The notes: a model not told the origin generated them from the sequence alone. Shown: positions 36,487-46,154, counted from the stretch's first letter. The stretch: 64,000 nt of DNA from Pseudomonas sp. N3-W (GCF_024970185.1 NZ_CP103965.1:1918001-1982000); one strand, 5' to 3'. Numbers and translations are program-made.

Positions 36487-37278
36487 TCAACGGTGTGTGG
36501 CAATCCAGATCAACAACCCCGCCTGAAACACCGCAAACGCCACCAGGCACGTAATCGTAAAGCGCAGCCCCGCGTCTTCGCGCTTGTACTTGCTGACCTT
36601 CTCTTCGTGCTTCTTGAGTTTGACTTCCTGCTCGGCCAGGTTCTGCTCCGCCTGCTGCAGCATCTGCGCGGCTTCGAGAATCTCGACGATTTGCAGTTTT
36701 TCGCTGTTCCAGTCGGTCAGCAGATCGCCCACCTGAACCTCTTTGACACTGCCCTTCAAATGCTGGGCGTCGGCATACACCACGTCAAACCCGTGTACCC
36801 GCAAGAAGTGATCGCGGCGCAGTCGCGTGTCTTCGTTCAGTGCGTCCTTGTTATTCAGGTCGCTGCCGTCGACGGTGTAAGCGGGCCAGCGTTTTTTCGC
36901 CCAGGTGATGCCCTGGGCGGCCATGAAGCGGCCAATGCCACGGTTCATCGGTTCTATCTGCAAGCCGCTGTCCGGGCCGAAACGCACGCGCTTTTCGCCA
37001 TGGTCGACCCACACGTCGAGGATGTTCTGCTCCTTGCGCACGCGCTGGCCCGGCAGTTTGATGCTCATGCGCATCAGGCTGTGGGCCTTGTCGTTGCGTT
37101 CGGCGTAACCAAATTCGACAAAGCGCAATGGCCGGCCACCGGTATTGCGGTCGGTCTGCAATGGCGCCAGGCGAAGCATCTTGTGGTGCTCGGCGTGGAC
37201 GTCCGCCCATGGCAGCTCGACCGCTGGCGGTGTGTCTTTTTCAGCGGTGGTGTCGGGTGAAGTCTGGGTATCAGTCAT
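36487..37278 (-). CDS. Unknown protein with coiled coil and C-terminal membrane anchor
   Basis: A 263-residue protein I cannot name. The first 180 residues are soluble (PWADVHAEHHKMLRLAPLQ near the start). Residues about 195-235 form a charged heptad-like coiled coil (QQAEQNLAEQEVKLKKHEEK), and the last 25 are one hydrophobic helix (CLVAFAVFQAGLLIWIA) ending in THR. The topology suggests a tail-anchored inner-membrane protein facing the cytoplasm. It appears to be a single gene, with a REP unit downstream. Confidence 0.8.
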   Translation of the reverse strand: MTDTQTSPDTTAEKDTPPAVELPWADVHAEHHKMLRLAPLQTDRNTGGRPLRFVEFGYAERNDKAHSLMRMSIKLPGQRVRKEQNILDVWVDHGEKRVRFGPDSGLQIEPMNRGIGRFMAAQGITWAKKRWPAYTVDGSDLNNKDALNEDTRLRRDHFLRVHGFDVVYADAQHLKGSVKEVQVGDLLTDWNSEKLQIVEILEAAQMLQQAEQNLAEQEVKLKKHEEKVSKYKREDAGLRFTITCLVAFAVFQAGLLIWIATHR

Positions 37279-37327
37279 AACGGCGAGATCCTGTCCAAGC
37301 GCTTATCGCCAGTCCTGCGCTGGCAAC

Positions 37328-37351
37328 AAACGGCTTATCGGCCGTTTTTTT
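37328..37351. terminator. Hairpin terminator after the alpha/beta hydrolase
   Basis: Stem AAACGGC / GCCGTTT with a 6-base loop. The plus strand has the stronger T-run (seven T residues); on the minus strand TTTGTTG follows. It lies downstream of the minus-strand hydrolase gene. Confidence 0.6.
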
Positions 37352-37373
37352 CAAGACTGGAGGGCAACAGCGC

Positions 37374-38339
37374 TTAACGGGTGTGAAGTCCGTCAATAAA
37401 TCCGATTATTTTCTCTCCCAGCTCCGCCGCCAGCGGCAGCTTTGGATCTTTATAAGAGGCCAACTGCTGCTTCAGATCCATGGGCACGATGCGCATGACA
37501 TGATTCATACCCTCGACTACGGCCAGTTCAGCGTCGGGTTTCGCCGCTTTGAGTGTTTGTGCGTCACCGACGCTGACCTGAATGTCGTGGCTGCCCTGAA
37601 CAATCAGCGCCGGTATGTTCAACCGGGAAAAAGCGGCCGCTGGGTCCTGACGGAACAGTGAGATCAGATACGGCTGCACGCTTGGACGGAAAATGACTTC
37701 CAGCGGTTGTGGCACGTTGTCATCAACCTGGCCGGCCTTGAGGCTGTCCAGCAATTGGTTGCTGCGCAGCATCAGTTGCGGCGGCAGTTGATTGCTCAGT
37801 TGCTGGCGCAGTACCTGATCGATAGGCCGGCCGCTACCGGACACCGAGATCAGTGCATCAGCACCACTTTTCGGCGCAGCCAGCGTCGCAATCAGCGCGC
37901 CTTCACTGTGGCCCAGCAGAATCAGCTTGCCCATTCGCGGGTCGGCCTTGAGCTTTTGACTCCAGGCCACGGCGTCGGCGACATAGGCGTCCACCGACAG
38001 ATTGCGCTCGTCCGGCGTCGCCGCAAGGCTGGCGGCCACGCCGCGTTTGTCGTAGCGCACACTGGCAATGTTGTGGTTGGCCAGCAACAAGGCCAGCCGT
38101 TTGAGGCTGTCAGTGCGCCCGCCATCGGTGTTGTTGCCGTCACGGTCTGTAGGACCGGAGCCTGAAATGATCAGGACAACCGGCACCGGTTTGTCGGATT
38201 TTGGCAGCAACAACGAGCCGAAAAGCTCGCCGCTGCCGGTGTCCAAAGTGATCGGTTGTTGCAGGACTGTCGCCTGGACTACGTTAGACAACAGGCCGGT
38301 CATCAGGGTAAGGCTCAAGACAAGAACTCGCAGCATCAT
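37374..38339 (-). CDS. Secreted alpha/beta hydrolase
   Basis: About 321 residues. A signal peptide (MMLRVLVLSLTLMTGLLSN, cleaved near VQA) precedes an alpha/beta hydrolase fold. The nucleophile elbow is LLGHSEGA, the oxyanion region LIISGSGPTDRDG, and late Asp and His residues are in VQGSHDIQV and GMNHVMRIV. It should be a periplasmic esterase or acylhydrolase of the YqiA/BAAT-like type; substrate unknown. I start at the ATG that begins the signal peptide; the frame continues 14 codons upstream. It is divergent from aroC. Confidence 0.85.
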   Translation of the reverse strand: MMLRVLVLSLTLMTGLLSNVVQATVLQQPITLDTGSGELFGSLLLPKSDKPVPVVLIISGSGPTDRDGNNTDGGRTDSLKRLALLLANHNIASVRYDKRGVAASLAATPDERNLSVDAYVADAVAWSQKLKADPRMGKLILLGHSEGALIATLAAPKSGADALISVSGSGRPIDQVLRQQLSNQLPPQLMLRSNQLLDSLKAGQVDDNVPQPLEVIFRPSVQPYLISLFRQDPAAAFSRLNIPALIVQGSHDIQVSVGDAQTLKAAKPDAELAVVEGMNHVMRIVPMDLKQQLASYKDPKLPLAAELGEKIIGFIDGLHTR

Positions 38340-38469
38340 CACGCCATCATTCGCAAAGGTGCCGATTGGACTCGCAGGCACCCATAAGGTTCGAGGATGA
38401 ACTAGTTGAGTTGCCTGCGTATACTGGCGCGCATTACGTATTCAGGTTCGATTACACGGAGCGTCCCGC

Positions 38470-39561
38470 ATGTCCGGCAATACCTACGGCAAGCTGTTCA
38501 CTGTCACCACCGCAGGCGAAAGCCATGGTCCGGCGTTGGTCGCCATTGTCGACGGCTGCCCACCGGGCCTGGAGATTTCCCTTGAGGATCTGCAGCGCGA
38601 CCTCGACCGGCGCAAGCCCGGCACCAGCCGCCACACCACCCAGCGCCAGGAAGCCGACGAAGTCGAAATCCTTTCCGGCGTGTTCGAGGGCCGCACCACC
38701 GGTTGCGCCATCGGCCTGCTGATCCGCAACACCGACCAGAAGTCCAAAGACTACTCGGCGATCAAGGACTTGTTCCGCCCGGCCCATGCCGACTACACCT
38801 ATCACCACAAATACGGCGAGCGCGATTACCGCGGCGGCGGTCGCAGCTCGGCCCGTGAAACCGCCATGCGTGTCGCGGCGGGGGCGATTGCGAAGAAATA
38901 CCTGGCCAGCCAGGGCATCGTCATTCGCGGTTACATGAGCCAGCTCGGGCCGATTGAAATCCCGTTCAAGACCTGGGATTCGGTCGAAGAGAATGCGTTC
39001 TTCAGCCCCGACCCGGACAAAGTGCCAGAGCTGGAAGCCTATATGGACCAGCTGCGCCGCGACCAGGATTCGGTCGGCGCCAAGATCACGGTCGTCGCCG
39101 AAGGCGTGATGCCGGGCCTCGGCGAGCCGATCTTCGACCGCCTGGACGCCGAACTGGCCCATGCACTGATGAGCATCAACGCAGTCAAGGGCGTGGAAAT
39201 CGGTGCCGGTTTCGCCAGCGTGGCCCAGCGCGGCACTGAACATCGCGATGAAATGACCCCCGAAGGTTTTCTCAGCAACAACGCGGGCGGCATTCTCGGC
39301 GGCATCTCCTCCGGTCAGCCGATCGTTGCGCACCTGGCCTTGAAGCCGACGTCGAGCATCACCACGCCGGGCCGTTCGATTGATGTGCATGGCAACCCGG
39401 TAGACGTGATCACCAAGGGCCGTCATGACCCGTGCGTCGGCATCCGTGCCACGCCGATTGCCGAAGCGATGATGGCCATCGTGCTGATGGACCACCTGCT
39501 GCGTCATCGCGGGCAGAACGCCGAGGTGCGGGTGAGCACCCCGGTGCTGGGTCAGCTTTGA
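38470..39561 (+). CDS. aroC: Chorismate synthase
   Basis: A 363-residue FMN-dependent enzyme converting 5-enolpyruvylshikimate-3-phosphate to chorismate, the last common step of aromatic amino acid synthesis. Signatures are [18 protein letters not shown] near residue 17, [20 protein letters not shown] near 120 and the C-terminal [17 protein letters not shown] region. Length and motifs are full. It is followed 36 bases later by the MFS gene. Confidence 0.97.
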   Translation: MSGNTYGKLFTVTTAGESHGPALVAIVDGCPPGLEISLEDLQRDLDRRKPGTSRHTTQRQEADEVEILSGVFEGRTTGCAIGLLIRNTDQKSKDYSAIKDLFRPAHADYTYHHKYGERDYRGGGRSSARETAMRVAAGAIAKKYLASQGIVIRGYMSQLGPIEIPFKTWDSVEENAFFSPDPDKVPELEAYMDQLRRDQDSVGAKITVVAEGVMPGLGEPIFDRLDAELAHALMSINAVKGVEIGAGFASVAQRGTEHRDEMTPEGFLSNNAGGILGGISSGQPIVAHLALKPTSSITTPGRSIDVHGNPVDVITKGRHDPCVGIRATPIAEAMMAIVLMDHLLRHRGQNAEVRVSTPVLGQL

Positions 39562-39596
39562 TGGCTGACTTAAACGCCGCTGCGGTCTGAAAGACT

Positions 39597-40742
39597 TTGG
39601 CGGCGCTCCCGTACTGGCGGCTTTCCAGTTTCTATCTGTTCTATTTCGCCTTGCTCGGGTCGACAGCGCCGTTTCTGGCGCTGTACTTCGATCACTTGGG
39701 TTTTTCCAGCGCGCGCATTGGCGAACTGGTGGCTATTCCGATGCTGATGCGCTGCGTGGCGCCGAACATCTGGGGCTGGCTCGGTGACTACACCGGCCGG
39801 CGCCTGGCCATCGTGCGCTTTGGCGCGATCTGCACACTGCTGTCGTTCTCGCTGATTTTCGTCAGCAAGACCTACGCCTGGCTGGCGATGGTCATGGCCC
39901 TGCACGCGTTCTTCTGGCACGCGGTATTGCCGCAGTTCGAAGTCATCACCCTTGCGCATTTGAAGGGGCAGACCTCGCGCTACAGCCAGATTCGCCTGTG
40001 GGGCTCCATCGGTTTCATCATCACCGTGGTCGCGCTGGGGCGGGTCTTCGAATGGCTGAGCCTGGACGTGTACCCGGTGGCGCTGGTGCTGATCATGGCC
40101 GGGATCATCGTCAGCAGCCTGTGGGTGCCCAACGCGCAGCCGGTGCAGAGCGAGCGGGTGGCGGGAGAGGGTTTTCTCAGGCAATTGCGCAGCCCTGGCG
40201 TGCTGGCGTTCTATGGATGCGTGGCGCTGATGCAGATGAGCCACGGACCGTATTACACCTTTCTGACGTTGCACCTTGAACGACTCGGTTACAGCCGTGG
40301 CGTGATCGGCATGCTCTGGGCGGTGGGCGTGGTGGCCGAAGTGCTGATGTTCCTGGCCATGAGCAAGATCCTCGCGCGTTTTTCCGTGCGCCGCGTGTTG
40401 CTGGCGAGTTTCCTGCTGGCCGCCCTGCGCTGGCTTCTGCTGGGCTCCTTTGCCGAATACCTGTGGGTGCTGCTGTTCGCGCAGGTGCTGCACGCGGCGA
40501 CCTTCGGCAGCTTTCACGCCTCTGCCATCCAGTTCGTGCAACGTAGCTTCGGTGCGCGCCAGCAAGGCCAGGGTCAGGCGCTTTATGCGGCACTGGCCGG
40601 CACCGGCGGCGCCTTGGGCGCGTTATATTCCGGTTACAGCTGGAATGCCCTCGGCCCCACATTGACCTTTAGTATTGCCAGCGTCGCAGCCTTCGCCGCT
40701 GCCGTTATCATTGCCACCCGCATGCAAGAGGACAGGCCATGA
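39597..40742 (+). CDS. MFS transporter
   Basis: A 381-residue permease with 12 predicted helices. Between helices 2 and 3, GWLGDYTGRRLAIVRFG is the major-facilitator signature loop. The sequence resembles the group of 3-phenylpropionate/sugar-type transporters (HcaT-like). The start appears to be TTG 39597, which gives the usual N terminus MAALPYWRLSSFY. Its last four bases overlap the mtnB start (ATGA), so it may be coupled to methionine salvage; P. aeruginosa has the same order, as I recall. Substrate unknown. Confidence 0.85.
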   Translation: MAALPYWRLSSFYLFYFALLGSTAPFLALYFDHLGFSSARIGELVAIPMLMRCVAPNIWGWLGDYTGRRLAIVRFGAICTLLSFSLIFVSKTYAWLAMVMALHAFFWHAVLPQFEVITLAHLKGQTSRYSQIRLWGSIGFIITVVALGRVFEWLSLDVYPVALVLIMAGIIVSSLWVPNAQPVQSERVAGEGFLRQLRSPGVLAFYGCVALMQMSHGPYYTFLTLHLERLGYSRGVIGMLWAVGVVAEVLMFLAMSKILARFSVRRVLLASFLLAALRWLLLGSFAEYLWVLLFAQVLHAATFGSFHASAIQFVQRSFGARQQGQGQALYAALAGTGGALGALYSGYSWNALGPTLTFSIASVAAFAAAVIIATRMQEDRP

Positions 40743-41359
40743 GCCTTACCCGTGAACACCTCGCCCAGGAAATCATCGATGCCGGGCGTTTCCTGTATGG
40801 CCGCGGCTGGTCGCCGGCCACCAGCAGCAACTATTCGGCACGTCTGTCGCCGAGCGAAGCGCTGCTGACGGTCTCCGGCAAGCACAAGGGCCAGCTGGGC
40901 CCGGACGATGTGCTGGCCACCGACCTGTCGGGCAATAGCCTGGAACCGGGCAAAAAGCCGTCCGCCGAAACCCTGCTGCACACCCAGCTGTACAGCTGGC
41001 GCCCGGAGATCGGCGCGGTGCTGCACACGCACTCGGTGAATGCTACGGTGCTGTCTCGCCTGACGCCGCAAGATTTCATCGAATTCGAAGACTACGAGCT
41101 GCAAAAAGCCTTCAGCGGCATTTCGACCCATGAGTCCCGCGTGCGCGTGCCGATTTTCGACAACGATCAGGACATTGCGCGCCTCGCCGCCAAGGTGCAG
41201 CCTTGGCTGGACGCTAATCCCGATTGCGTCGGTTATCTGATTCGCGGCCACGGCCTCTATACCTGGGGCGCGCGCATGAGTGATGCCCTGCGGCAAATCG
41301 AGGCGTTTGAATTTTTGTTCGAATGCGAGTTGAAGACTCGCAGCGTGTTGAACCGTTAA
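40739..41359 (+). CDS. mtnB: Methylthioribulose-1-phosphate dehydratase
   Basis: A 206-residue class II aldolase-fold enzyme of the methionine salvage pathway, converting 5-methylthioribulose-1-phosphate to 2,3-diketo-5-methylthiopentyl-1-phosphate. Zinc ligands are in GAVLHTHSVNATV and IRGHGLYTWG; SSNYSARL is the phosphate-binding segment. It overlaps the MFS gene by four bases and precedes mtnD and mtnC. Confidence 0.94.
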   Translation: MSLTREHLAQEIIDAGRFLYGRGWSPATSSNYSARLSPSEALLTVSGKHKGQLGPDDVLATDLSGNSLEPGKKPSAETLLHTQLYSWRPEIGAVLHTHSVNATVLSRLTPQDFIEFEDYELQKAFSGISTHESRVRVPIFDNDQDIARLAAKVQPWLDANPDCVGYLIRGHGLYTWGARMSDALRQIEAFEFLFECELKTRSVLNR

Positions 41360-41458
41360 CGGCTTACTTCCACAGAAGTCGCCTCTCGCCTGATACAGCG
41401 TCACGCCCGACCGGTAGCCAAAAGCCGGACGGCGGGGCCGATACCGAGGAATTGCCCC

Positions 41459-42004
41459 ATGAGCAGCCTGTCCGTTTATCACGTTTCCAGCCCTGACATC
41501 CCCAACAAGGTGTTGACCCACTTTGAAGACATCGCCTCGACCCTGGCCGAGCAGGGCGTGCGTTTCGACCGCTGGCAAGCTGCGGCGAAGATCCAGCCCG
41601 GCGCGAGCCAGGAAGAAGTGATTGCCGCCTACCAGGTGCAAATCGACCAACTGATGACCGAACGTGGCTACATCACGGTCGATGTCATCAGCCTGAACAG
41701 CGATCACCCGCAAAAAGCTGAATTGCGCGCCAAGTTCCTCGATGAACACCGCCATGGCGAAGACGAAGTACGATTTTTCGTCGCTGGCCGTGGGCTGTTT
41801 ACCCTGCACATCGACGATTACGTCTACGCCGTGCTCTGCGAGAAAAACGACCTGATCTCGGTCCCGGCCGGCACCGCGCACTGGTTTGACATGGGCGAGC
41901 ATCCGCACTTCGTGGCGATCCGCCTGTTCAACAACCCCGAAGGCTGGGTCGCCAAGTTCACCGGCGAAGACATCGCCAGTCGCTTCCCGCGCCTGGAGGA
42001 CTGA
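41459..42004 (+). CDS. mtnD: Acireductone dioxygenase
   Basis: A 181-residue cupin. Metal ligands are the His and Glu residues of [16 protein letters not shown] and the later His of [11 protein letters not shown]. With iron it gives the ketoacid precursor of methionine; with nickel it makes an off-pathway product. The 99-base leader between mtnB and mtnD contains a GC-rich hairpin. Confidence 0.95.
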   Translation: MSSLSVYHVSSPDIPNKVLTHFEDIASTLAEQGVRFDRWQAAAKIQPGASQEEVIAAYQVQIDQLMTERGYITVDVISLNSDHPQKAELRAKFLDEHRHGEDEVRFFVAGRGLFTLHIDDYVYAVLCEKNDLISVPAGTAHWFDMGEHPHFVAIRLFNNPEGWVAKFTGEDIASRFPRLED

Positions 42005-42008
42005 GCCG

Positions 42009-42692
42009 ATGCCGATTAAAGCGATTCTCACCGACATCGAAGGCACCACCAGCGCGGTGAGTTTTGTGTTCGACGTGTTGTTTCCCTATGCCGCCAGACA
42101 CCTGCCGGATTTCGTCCGCCAGCACGCCGGGCGCACCGATGTCGCCGAACAACTGGACGCTGTACGCCGGGACAGTGATGAGCCAGGTGCCGATGTCGAG
42201 CGGGTGATCGAAATCCTCTTGGGCTGGATCGCCGAAGACCGCAAGGCCACGCCGCTCAAGGCATTGCAAGGCATGGTCTGGGAGCAGGGCTATCAGGCAG
42301 GGCAGTTGAAAGGGCACGTTTACCCGGACGCCGTTGAAGCGCTCAAGCGCTGGCATCAGGCGGGTTATCAACTGTTTGTTTATTCGTCCGGGTCGATCCA
42401 GGCGCAGAAACTGATCTTCGGCTGCTCGGAGGCGGGGGACTTGTCGCAGTTGTTCAGCGGTTATTTCGACACGACTTCGGGGCCCAAGCGGGAAGCGCAG
42501 TCTTATGAGCGCATTACTCAAGGCATCGGCGTTGAGGCTGGGCAGATTCTGTTTCTGTCGGACATCGTTGAAGAGCTTGAGGCGGCGCGTGCTGCAGGGA
42601 TGGCCACTTGCGGGCTGGCTCGCGAAGGCGGGGAGTTGGCAGGGCATGTGACGGTGGACAGTTTTGCGGGGATTGATCCTGCGGCGTTTTAA
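42009..42692 (+). CDS. mtnC: Enolase-phosphatase E1
   Basis: A 227-residue HAD-family enzyme that enolises and dephosphorylates 2,3-diketo-5-methylthiopentyl-1-phosphate, giving the acireductone used by MtnD. Motif I is [10 protein letters not shown], motif [10 protein letters not shown] and motif [14 protein letters not shown]. It starts four bases after the mtnD stop, so the order mtnB-mtnD-mtnC follows the pathway genes closely. No mtnA or mtnN is present in the window. Confidence 0.95.
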   Translation: MPIKAILTDIEGTTSAVSFVFDVLFPYAARHLPDFVRQHAGRTDVAEQLDAVRRDSDEPGADVERVIEILLGWIAEDRKATPLKALQGMVWEQGYQAGQLKGHVYPDAVEALKRWHQAGYQLFVYSSGSIQAQKLIFGCSEAGDLSQLFSGYFDTTSGPKREAQSYERITQGIGVEAGQILFLSDIVEELEAARAAGMATCGLAREGGELAGHVTVDSFAGIDPAAF

Positions 42693-42719
42693 CCCAAACC
42701 AGATTTAAACACATACCCC

Positions 42720-42809
42720 TGTGGGAGCGAGCTTGCTCGCGATGGCGTCGGATCACTCAACAGTGATGTTGAATATGACCCCGCTATCGCGAGCAAGCTC
42801 GCTCCCACA
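42720..42809. repeat. REPIN
   Basis: Inverted pair of TGTGGGAGCGAGCTTGCTCG units between the convergent mtnC and DUF3509 genes. Confidence 0.9.
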
Positions 42810-42843
42810 GTTGTTTTGTGGTGTATCTGAAATACAGAACACC

Positions 42844-43122
42844 TTACGCCGAATGATAAGTCGGCAACGCAAATCGCTGCTGGCTTTGCAGCATCGAAAT
42901 CTGTGGCAGTTCGCTGGCTTGTTCAGCCAGGTCGCGGCGGATGGCGCTGATTACCCACGACAGCTGATCACCCGCATGCAATTGCTGATAAGAAATCGAG
43001 CGCTTGAAGACTTTACCTTCGTTGCTGCGCAGGGTCAGCAAGATGCCACCGTCAGGACGAGCCTGGGTGGTCACGTCGAAGTTGGAGAACAGGGAAGTAA
43101 ATTTTTCTTGGATCAGGCTCAT
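42844..43122 (-). CDS. DUF3509 family protein
   Basis: A 92-residue protein starting MSLIQEKFTSLFSNFDV, with a central GGILLTLRSNEGKVFKRSIS stretch and a short helical tail. The pattern fits the Pseudomonas-specific DUF3509 family, whose function is unknown. ATG 43122 has GGAGC 10-14 bases upstream and is 36 bases downstream of the start predicted from a -24/-12 element; the longer frame is not needed. It is divergent from the acyl-CoA synthetase gene. Confidence 0.85.
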   Translation of the reverse strand: MSLIQEKFTSLFSNFDVTTQARPDGGILLTLRSNEGKVFKRSISYQQLHAGDQLSWVISAIRRDLAEQASELPQISMLQSQQRFALPTYHSA

Positions 43123-43168
43123 GTCTATCAGCTCCGTTAGTACTTGTTGGCAAGCATGCGGAGGTAGT

Positions 43169-43184
43169 TGCAGCGATTGTGCCA
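43169..43184 (-). promoter_or_regulatory. Candidate sigma-54 promoter of the DUF3509 gene
   Basis: Minus strand TGGCAC-AATCG-CTGCA has a perfect -24 element, one mismatch at -12 and correct spacing. The predicted start at about 43158 leaves a 36-base leader, ideal for the DUF3509 gene. Confidence 0.5.
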
Positions 43185-43247
43185 GCACTGAAATTATAAA
43201 AAACCCTTATAAATCAGTAAGTTGAATTTATGTCTGTTTTTTGGTTT

Positions 43248-43285
43248 CGTGCAATCTGCATGAATGGCCATCGTGCATCCTGCAT
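43248..43285. repeat. Tandem 14-base direct repeats, candidate activator sites
   Basis: CGTGCAATCTGCAT (43248-43261) and CGTGCATCCTGCAT (43272-43285) match at 12 of 14 positions with a 24-base period. They lie about 90-127 bases upstream of the predicted DUF3509 start, where enhancer-binding activators usually bind. Confidence 0.5.
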
Positions 43286-43504
43286 TTTGCGAGATTGGCA
43301 GCGATTCGATGGAACCAATGCATGGGCCGGCGTTCGCGCTTGCGGATGTGTCGGCAGCGGATACAAAACATTGCAAAAACCGCGTGTACAGCGTTGCAAG
43401 CGCTGACGTATTTTCGGCTCACGCAGCGCTTTGGCGCTGCTCGCACCCCATGTTCGCCCGACAATAAAAAACCGATCCGCCAGACCGGGTCGACGGGAGC
43501 AACC

Positions 43505-45343
43505 ATGAGCCGCACGCCGAGCGACACGATCACCTGGGGCATGATGCTCCGCAAACTGCCGACCATCGCCAAAGCCATACCCCGTGTGGTCAAGGGCATG
43601 AAGGCCGCCAACGTCAAGGACCCGACCCAACCGTGTGGCCTTGGCTGGACGTTCGAGCAGGCGACCTTGCGCAATCCTGATGGTCTGGCGTTGTTGCAGG
43701 ACGAGGTGGCGCTGACCTACACACAGGCCAACCAGTGGGCCAACCGTATCGCTCATCACTTGACTGCCCAGGGCATTCGCAAGGGCGATGTGGTGGCAGT
43801 GTTCATCGAGAACCGCCCCGAACTGCTGGTGACCATACTGGCTGTGGCCAAGGCCGGTGCCGTCAGTGCGCTGCTCAATACCGCACAAACCCGCGACACT
43901 CTGGCCCACAGCCTGAATCTGGTGGCACCCGCGGCGATCGTTGTCGGCGAAGAACTACTGGCGGTGTATTCGGCGGTTCGCGAGCGAGTCTCCATCGACG
44001 CCTCGCGCACCTGGTTTATCGCCGATCAGCACACCTTCAGCCAGCCGGGCATTTCGCCCGAAGGCTTTATCAACCTGATGACGGCCAGCCTCGACAGCCC
44101 CGTCGAGAACCCGGCCAGCAGCCAGCAGGTGTTTTTCGACGACACCTGCTTTTACATCTACACCTCGGGCACCACCGGGTTGCCCAAGGCCGGGGTGTTC
44201 AAGCACGGGCGCTGGATGCGCAGCTCCGCCAGTTTCGGCCTGATCGCCCTGAATATGCGCCCCGATGACGTAGTCTATTGCACCTTGCCGCTGTACCACG
44301 CCACCGGGCTCTGTGTGTGCTGGGGCTCGGCCATTCGCGGCGCTTCGGCGTTCGCCATTCGGCGCAAGTTCAGCGCCAGTCAATTCTGGCGCGACGTGCG
44401 CAAGTACCGCGCCACCACCCTCGGGTACGTTGGCGAATTGTGCCGCTATCTGGTCGACCAACCGGCCAGTTCCGATGACCGCATGCACAGCGTGACAAAA
44501 ATGATTGGCAACGGTCTGCGGCCCGGCGCCTGGGGTGAGTTCAAAACGCGCTTTGGGGTGGTGCATATCTGCGAGTTGTACGCCGCCAGTGACGGCAACA
44601 TCGGCTTCAGCAACATCCTCAACTTCGATAACACCATCGGTTTTTCCCTGATGAAGTGGGAGTTGGTGGCCTACGACCATGACACCGGCACGCCGACGCG
44701 CAACGCCCAAGGCTGGATGACTAAAGTCGGCAAGCGCGTGCAAGGGTTGTTGCTGGCCAAAATCGACGACAAGGCACCGCTGGACGGCTACACCGATTCG
44801 CAGAAAACCGCAAAAGTCGTGCTGCACGACGTGTTTGAAAAGGGCGACCGTTACTTCAATACCGGCGATCTGCTGCGCAATATCGGCTTCGGCCATGCCC
44901 AGTTCGTTGACCGGCTGGGGGATACGTATCGCTGGAAAGGCGAAAATGTTTCCACCACCGAGGTCGAGAACATCCTGCTGCAACACCCGCATATCGCCGA
45001 GGCCGTGGCTTATGGCGTGGAGATTTGCAACACCAACGGCCGTGCCGGCATGGCTGCGATCACTCCGGCCGAATCGTTGGCGACCCTGGATTTCAGTGAA
45101 CTGTTGGCCTTTGCCCGTCAGCAGATGCCGGCGTACGCAGTACCGTTGTTCCTGCGGGTGAAGGTGAAGATGGAAACCACCGGGACTTTCAAATACCAGA
45201 AAACCCGACTCAAGGACGAAGCCTTCGACCCTGGTAAGACGGGGGATGATCCGGTCTACGCCTGGCTGCCAGGCACCCAGACGTACGTGCGGGTCTGCGA
45301 GCAGGTGTTGGCGGATATTCATGCGGGTAAGTACCGCTATTGA
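43505..45343 (+). CDS. Long-chain acyl-CoA synthetase (FadD6/VLACS-like)
   Basis: A 612-residue adenylate-forming enzyme. The AMP-binding P-loop is YIYTSGTTGLPKAG near residue 220; ELYAASDGNIGFSN, RYFNTGDLL and DRLGDTYRWKGENVSTTEVE are the later core motifs of the fatty-acid-transport-protein/VLACS branch. It activates long-chain fatty acids to CoA esters, possibly coupled to uptake. The frame is open from 43241, but ATG 43505 with GACGGGAGC upstream fits the family N terminus. Confidence 0.88.
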   Translation: MSRTPSDTITWGMMLRKLPTIAKAIPRVVKGMKAANVKDPTQPCGLGWTFEQATLRNPDGLALLQDEVALTYTQANQWANRIAHHLTAQGIRKGDVVAVFIENRPELLVTILAVAKAGAVSALLNTAQTRDTLAHSLNLVAPAAIVVGEELLAVYSAVRERVSIDASRTWFIADQHTFSQPGISPEGFINLMTASLDSPVENPASSQQVFFDDTCFYIYTSGTTGLPKAGVFKHGRWMRSSASFGLIALNMRPDDVVYCTLPLYHATGLCVCWGSAIRGASAFAIRRKFSASQFWRDVRKYRATTLGYVGELCRYLVDQPASSDDRMHSVTKMIGNGLRPGAWGEFKTRFGVVHICELYAASDGNIGFSNILNFDNTIGFSLMKWELVAYDHDTGTPTRNAQGWMTKVGKRVQGLLLAKIDDKAPLDGYTDSQKTAKVVLHDVFEKGDRYFNTGDLLRNIGFGHAQFVDRLGDTYRWKGENVSTTEVENILLQHPHIAEAVAYGVEICNTNGRAGMAAITPAESLATLDFSELLAFARQQMPAYAVPLFLRVKVKMETTGTFKYQKTRLKDEAFDPGKTGDDPVYAWLPGTQTYVRVCEQVLADIHAGKYRY

Positions 45344-45438
45344 ATCTGGCTATGGCGGCCCATGAGAAAAAAGGAGTGACAGGCGCCGGAGCCGTCGGGA
45401 AACTGTCGGCTTTCCGATTGACCGAGTATGGAGTTCCC

Positions 45439-45957
45439 ATGTCAGACCAAAGCCGCCAGATGACCCCCGAAGAAGCTGCTGAATTTGCCGAACAGGTGTT
45501 CAACAAAGCGCGCGAGGGCGATGCGGCCATGATGGCGGCGCTGTTGGCCAAAGGCTTGCCGCCAAATCTGCGCAACCACAAGGGCGACACCTTGCTGATG
45601 CTGGCCGCCTACCATGGCCATATCGACACGGTAAAAGTGTTGCTGGAACACAAAGCCGACCCGGAAATCCGCAACGACAACGGCCAGAGCCCGATTGCCG
45701 GCGCCGCGTTCAAGGGCGACCTGGCGGTGGTCAAGGCGCTCGTCGAGGGTGGCGCCGAAGTTGAAGGCTCGTCTTTCGATGGCCGTACCGCGCTGATGAT
45801 GGCGGCGATGTTCAACCGCGTTGAAATCATCGACTACCTGATCAGCAAAGGCGCCGACCCGAAAGCCAAGGACGCCAACGGCGTGTCCGCGCTGGACGCG
45901 GCCAAGACCATGGGCGCGGTGGACACCACGGCGCAGTTGCAGAAACTCATCGGCTGA
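45439..45957 (+). CDS. Ankyrin-repeat protein
   Basis: A 172-residue protein made of about four ankyrin repeats: KGDTLLMLAAYHGHIDTVK, then NGQSPIAGAAFKGDLAVVK, DGRTALMMAAMFNRVEIID and NGVSALDAAKTMG. No signal peptide, so probably cytoplasmic; ankyrin repeats bind other proteins. In some pseudomonads an ankyrin protein (AnkB) supports periplasmic catalase, but this one lacks the export signal. ATG 45439 follows TATGGAG. It lies 95 bases after the acyl-CoA synthetase gene. Confidence 0.88.
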   Translation: MSDQSRQMTPEEAAEFAEQVFNKAREGDAAMMAALLAKGLPPNLRNHKGDTLLMLAAYHGHIDTVKVLLEHKADPEIRNDNGQSPIAGAAFKGDLAVVKALVEGGAEVEGSSFDGRTALMMAAMFNRVEIIDYLISKGADPKAKDANGVSALDAAKTMGAVDTTAQLQKLIG

Positions 45958-45972
45958 TCCGATGCCATTCCC

Positions 45973-46103
45973 TGTGGCGAGGGGGCTTGCCCCCGTTGGT
46001 TCGCCCAGCGGCCCCAATCAGCGATCGCGGTCTTTCAGGTAAACAGCGTTTGCCGGGTTTACGACTGCTTCACAGCCGAACGGGGGCAAGCCCCCTCGCC
46101 ACA
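45973..46103. repeat. REPIN, second sequence class
   Basis: Inverted pair built on TGTGGCGAGGGGGCTTGCCC and its complement, with a loop of about 80 bases; same class as 26360-26465. Confidence 0.88.
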
Positions 46104-46154
46104 GATGCGCTATCCTACGCGGCCTCAAATTTCCCTCGCTACAGGACCCGCCCC

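Larger units (their letters stand above)
43123..43504. other. Divergent regulatory region, no gene
   Basis: These 382 bases separate DUF3509 from the acyl-CoA synthetase. They hold the sigma-54-like element and the direct repeats listed below, an AT-rich block near 43190-43245 and the leader of the synthetase gene. No coding sequence is supported. Confidence 0.7.

Noticed and set aside
43955..45322. 455-codon minus-strand frame opposite the acyl-CoA synthetase
   Set aside because: Antisense shadow; the plus-strand protein carries the AMP-binding motifs.
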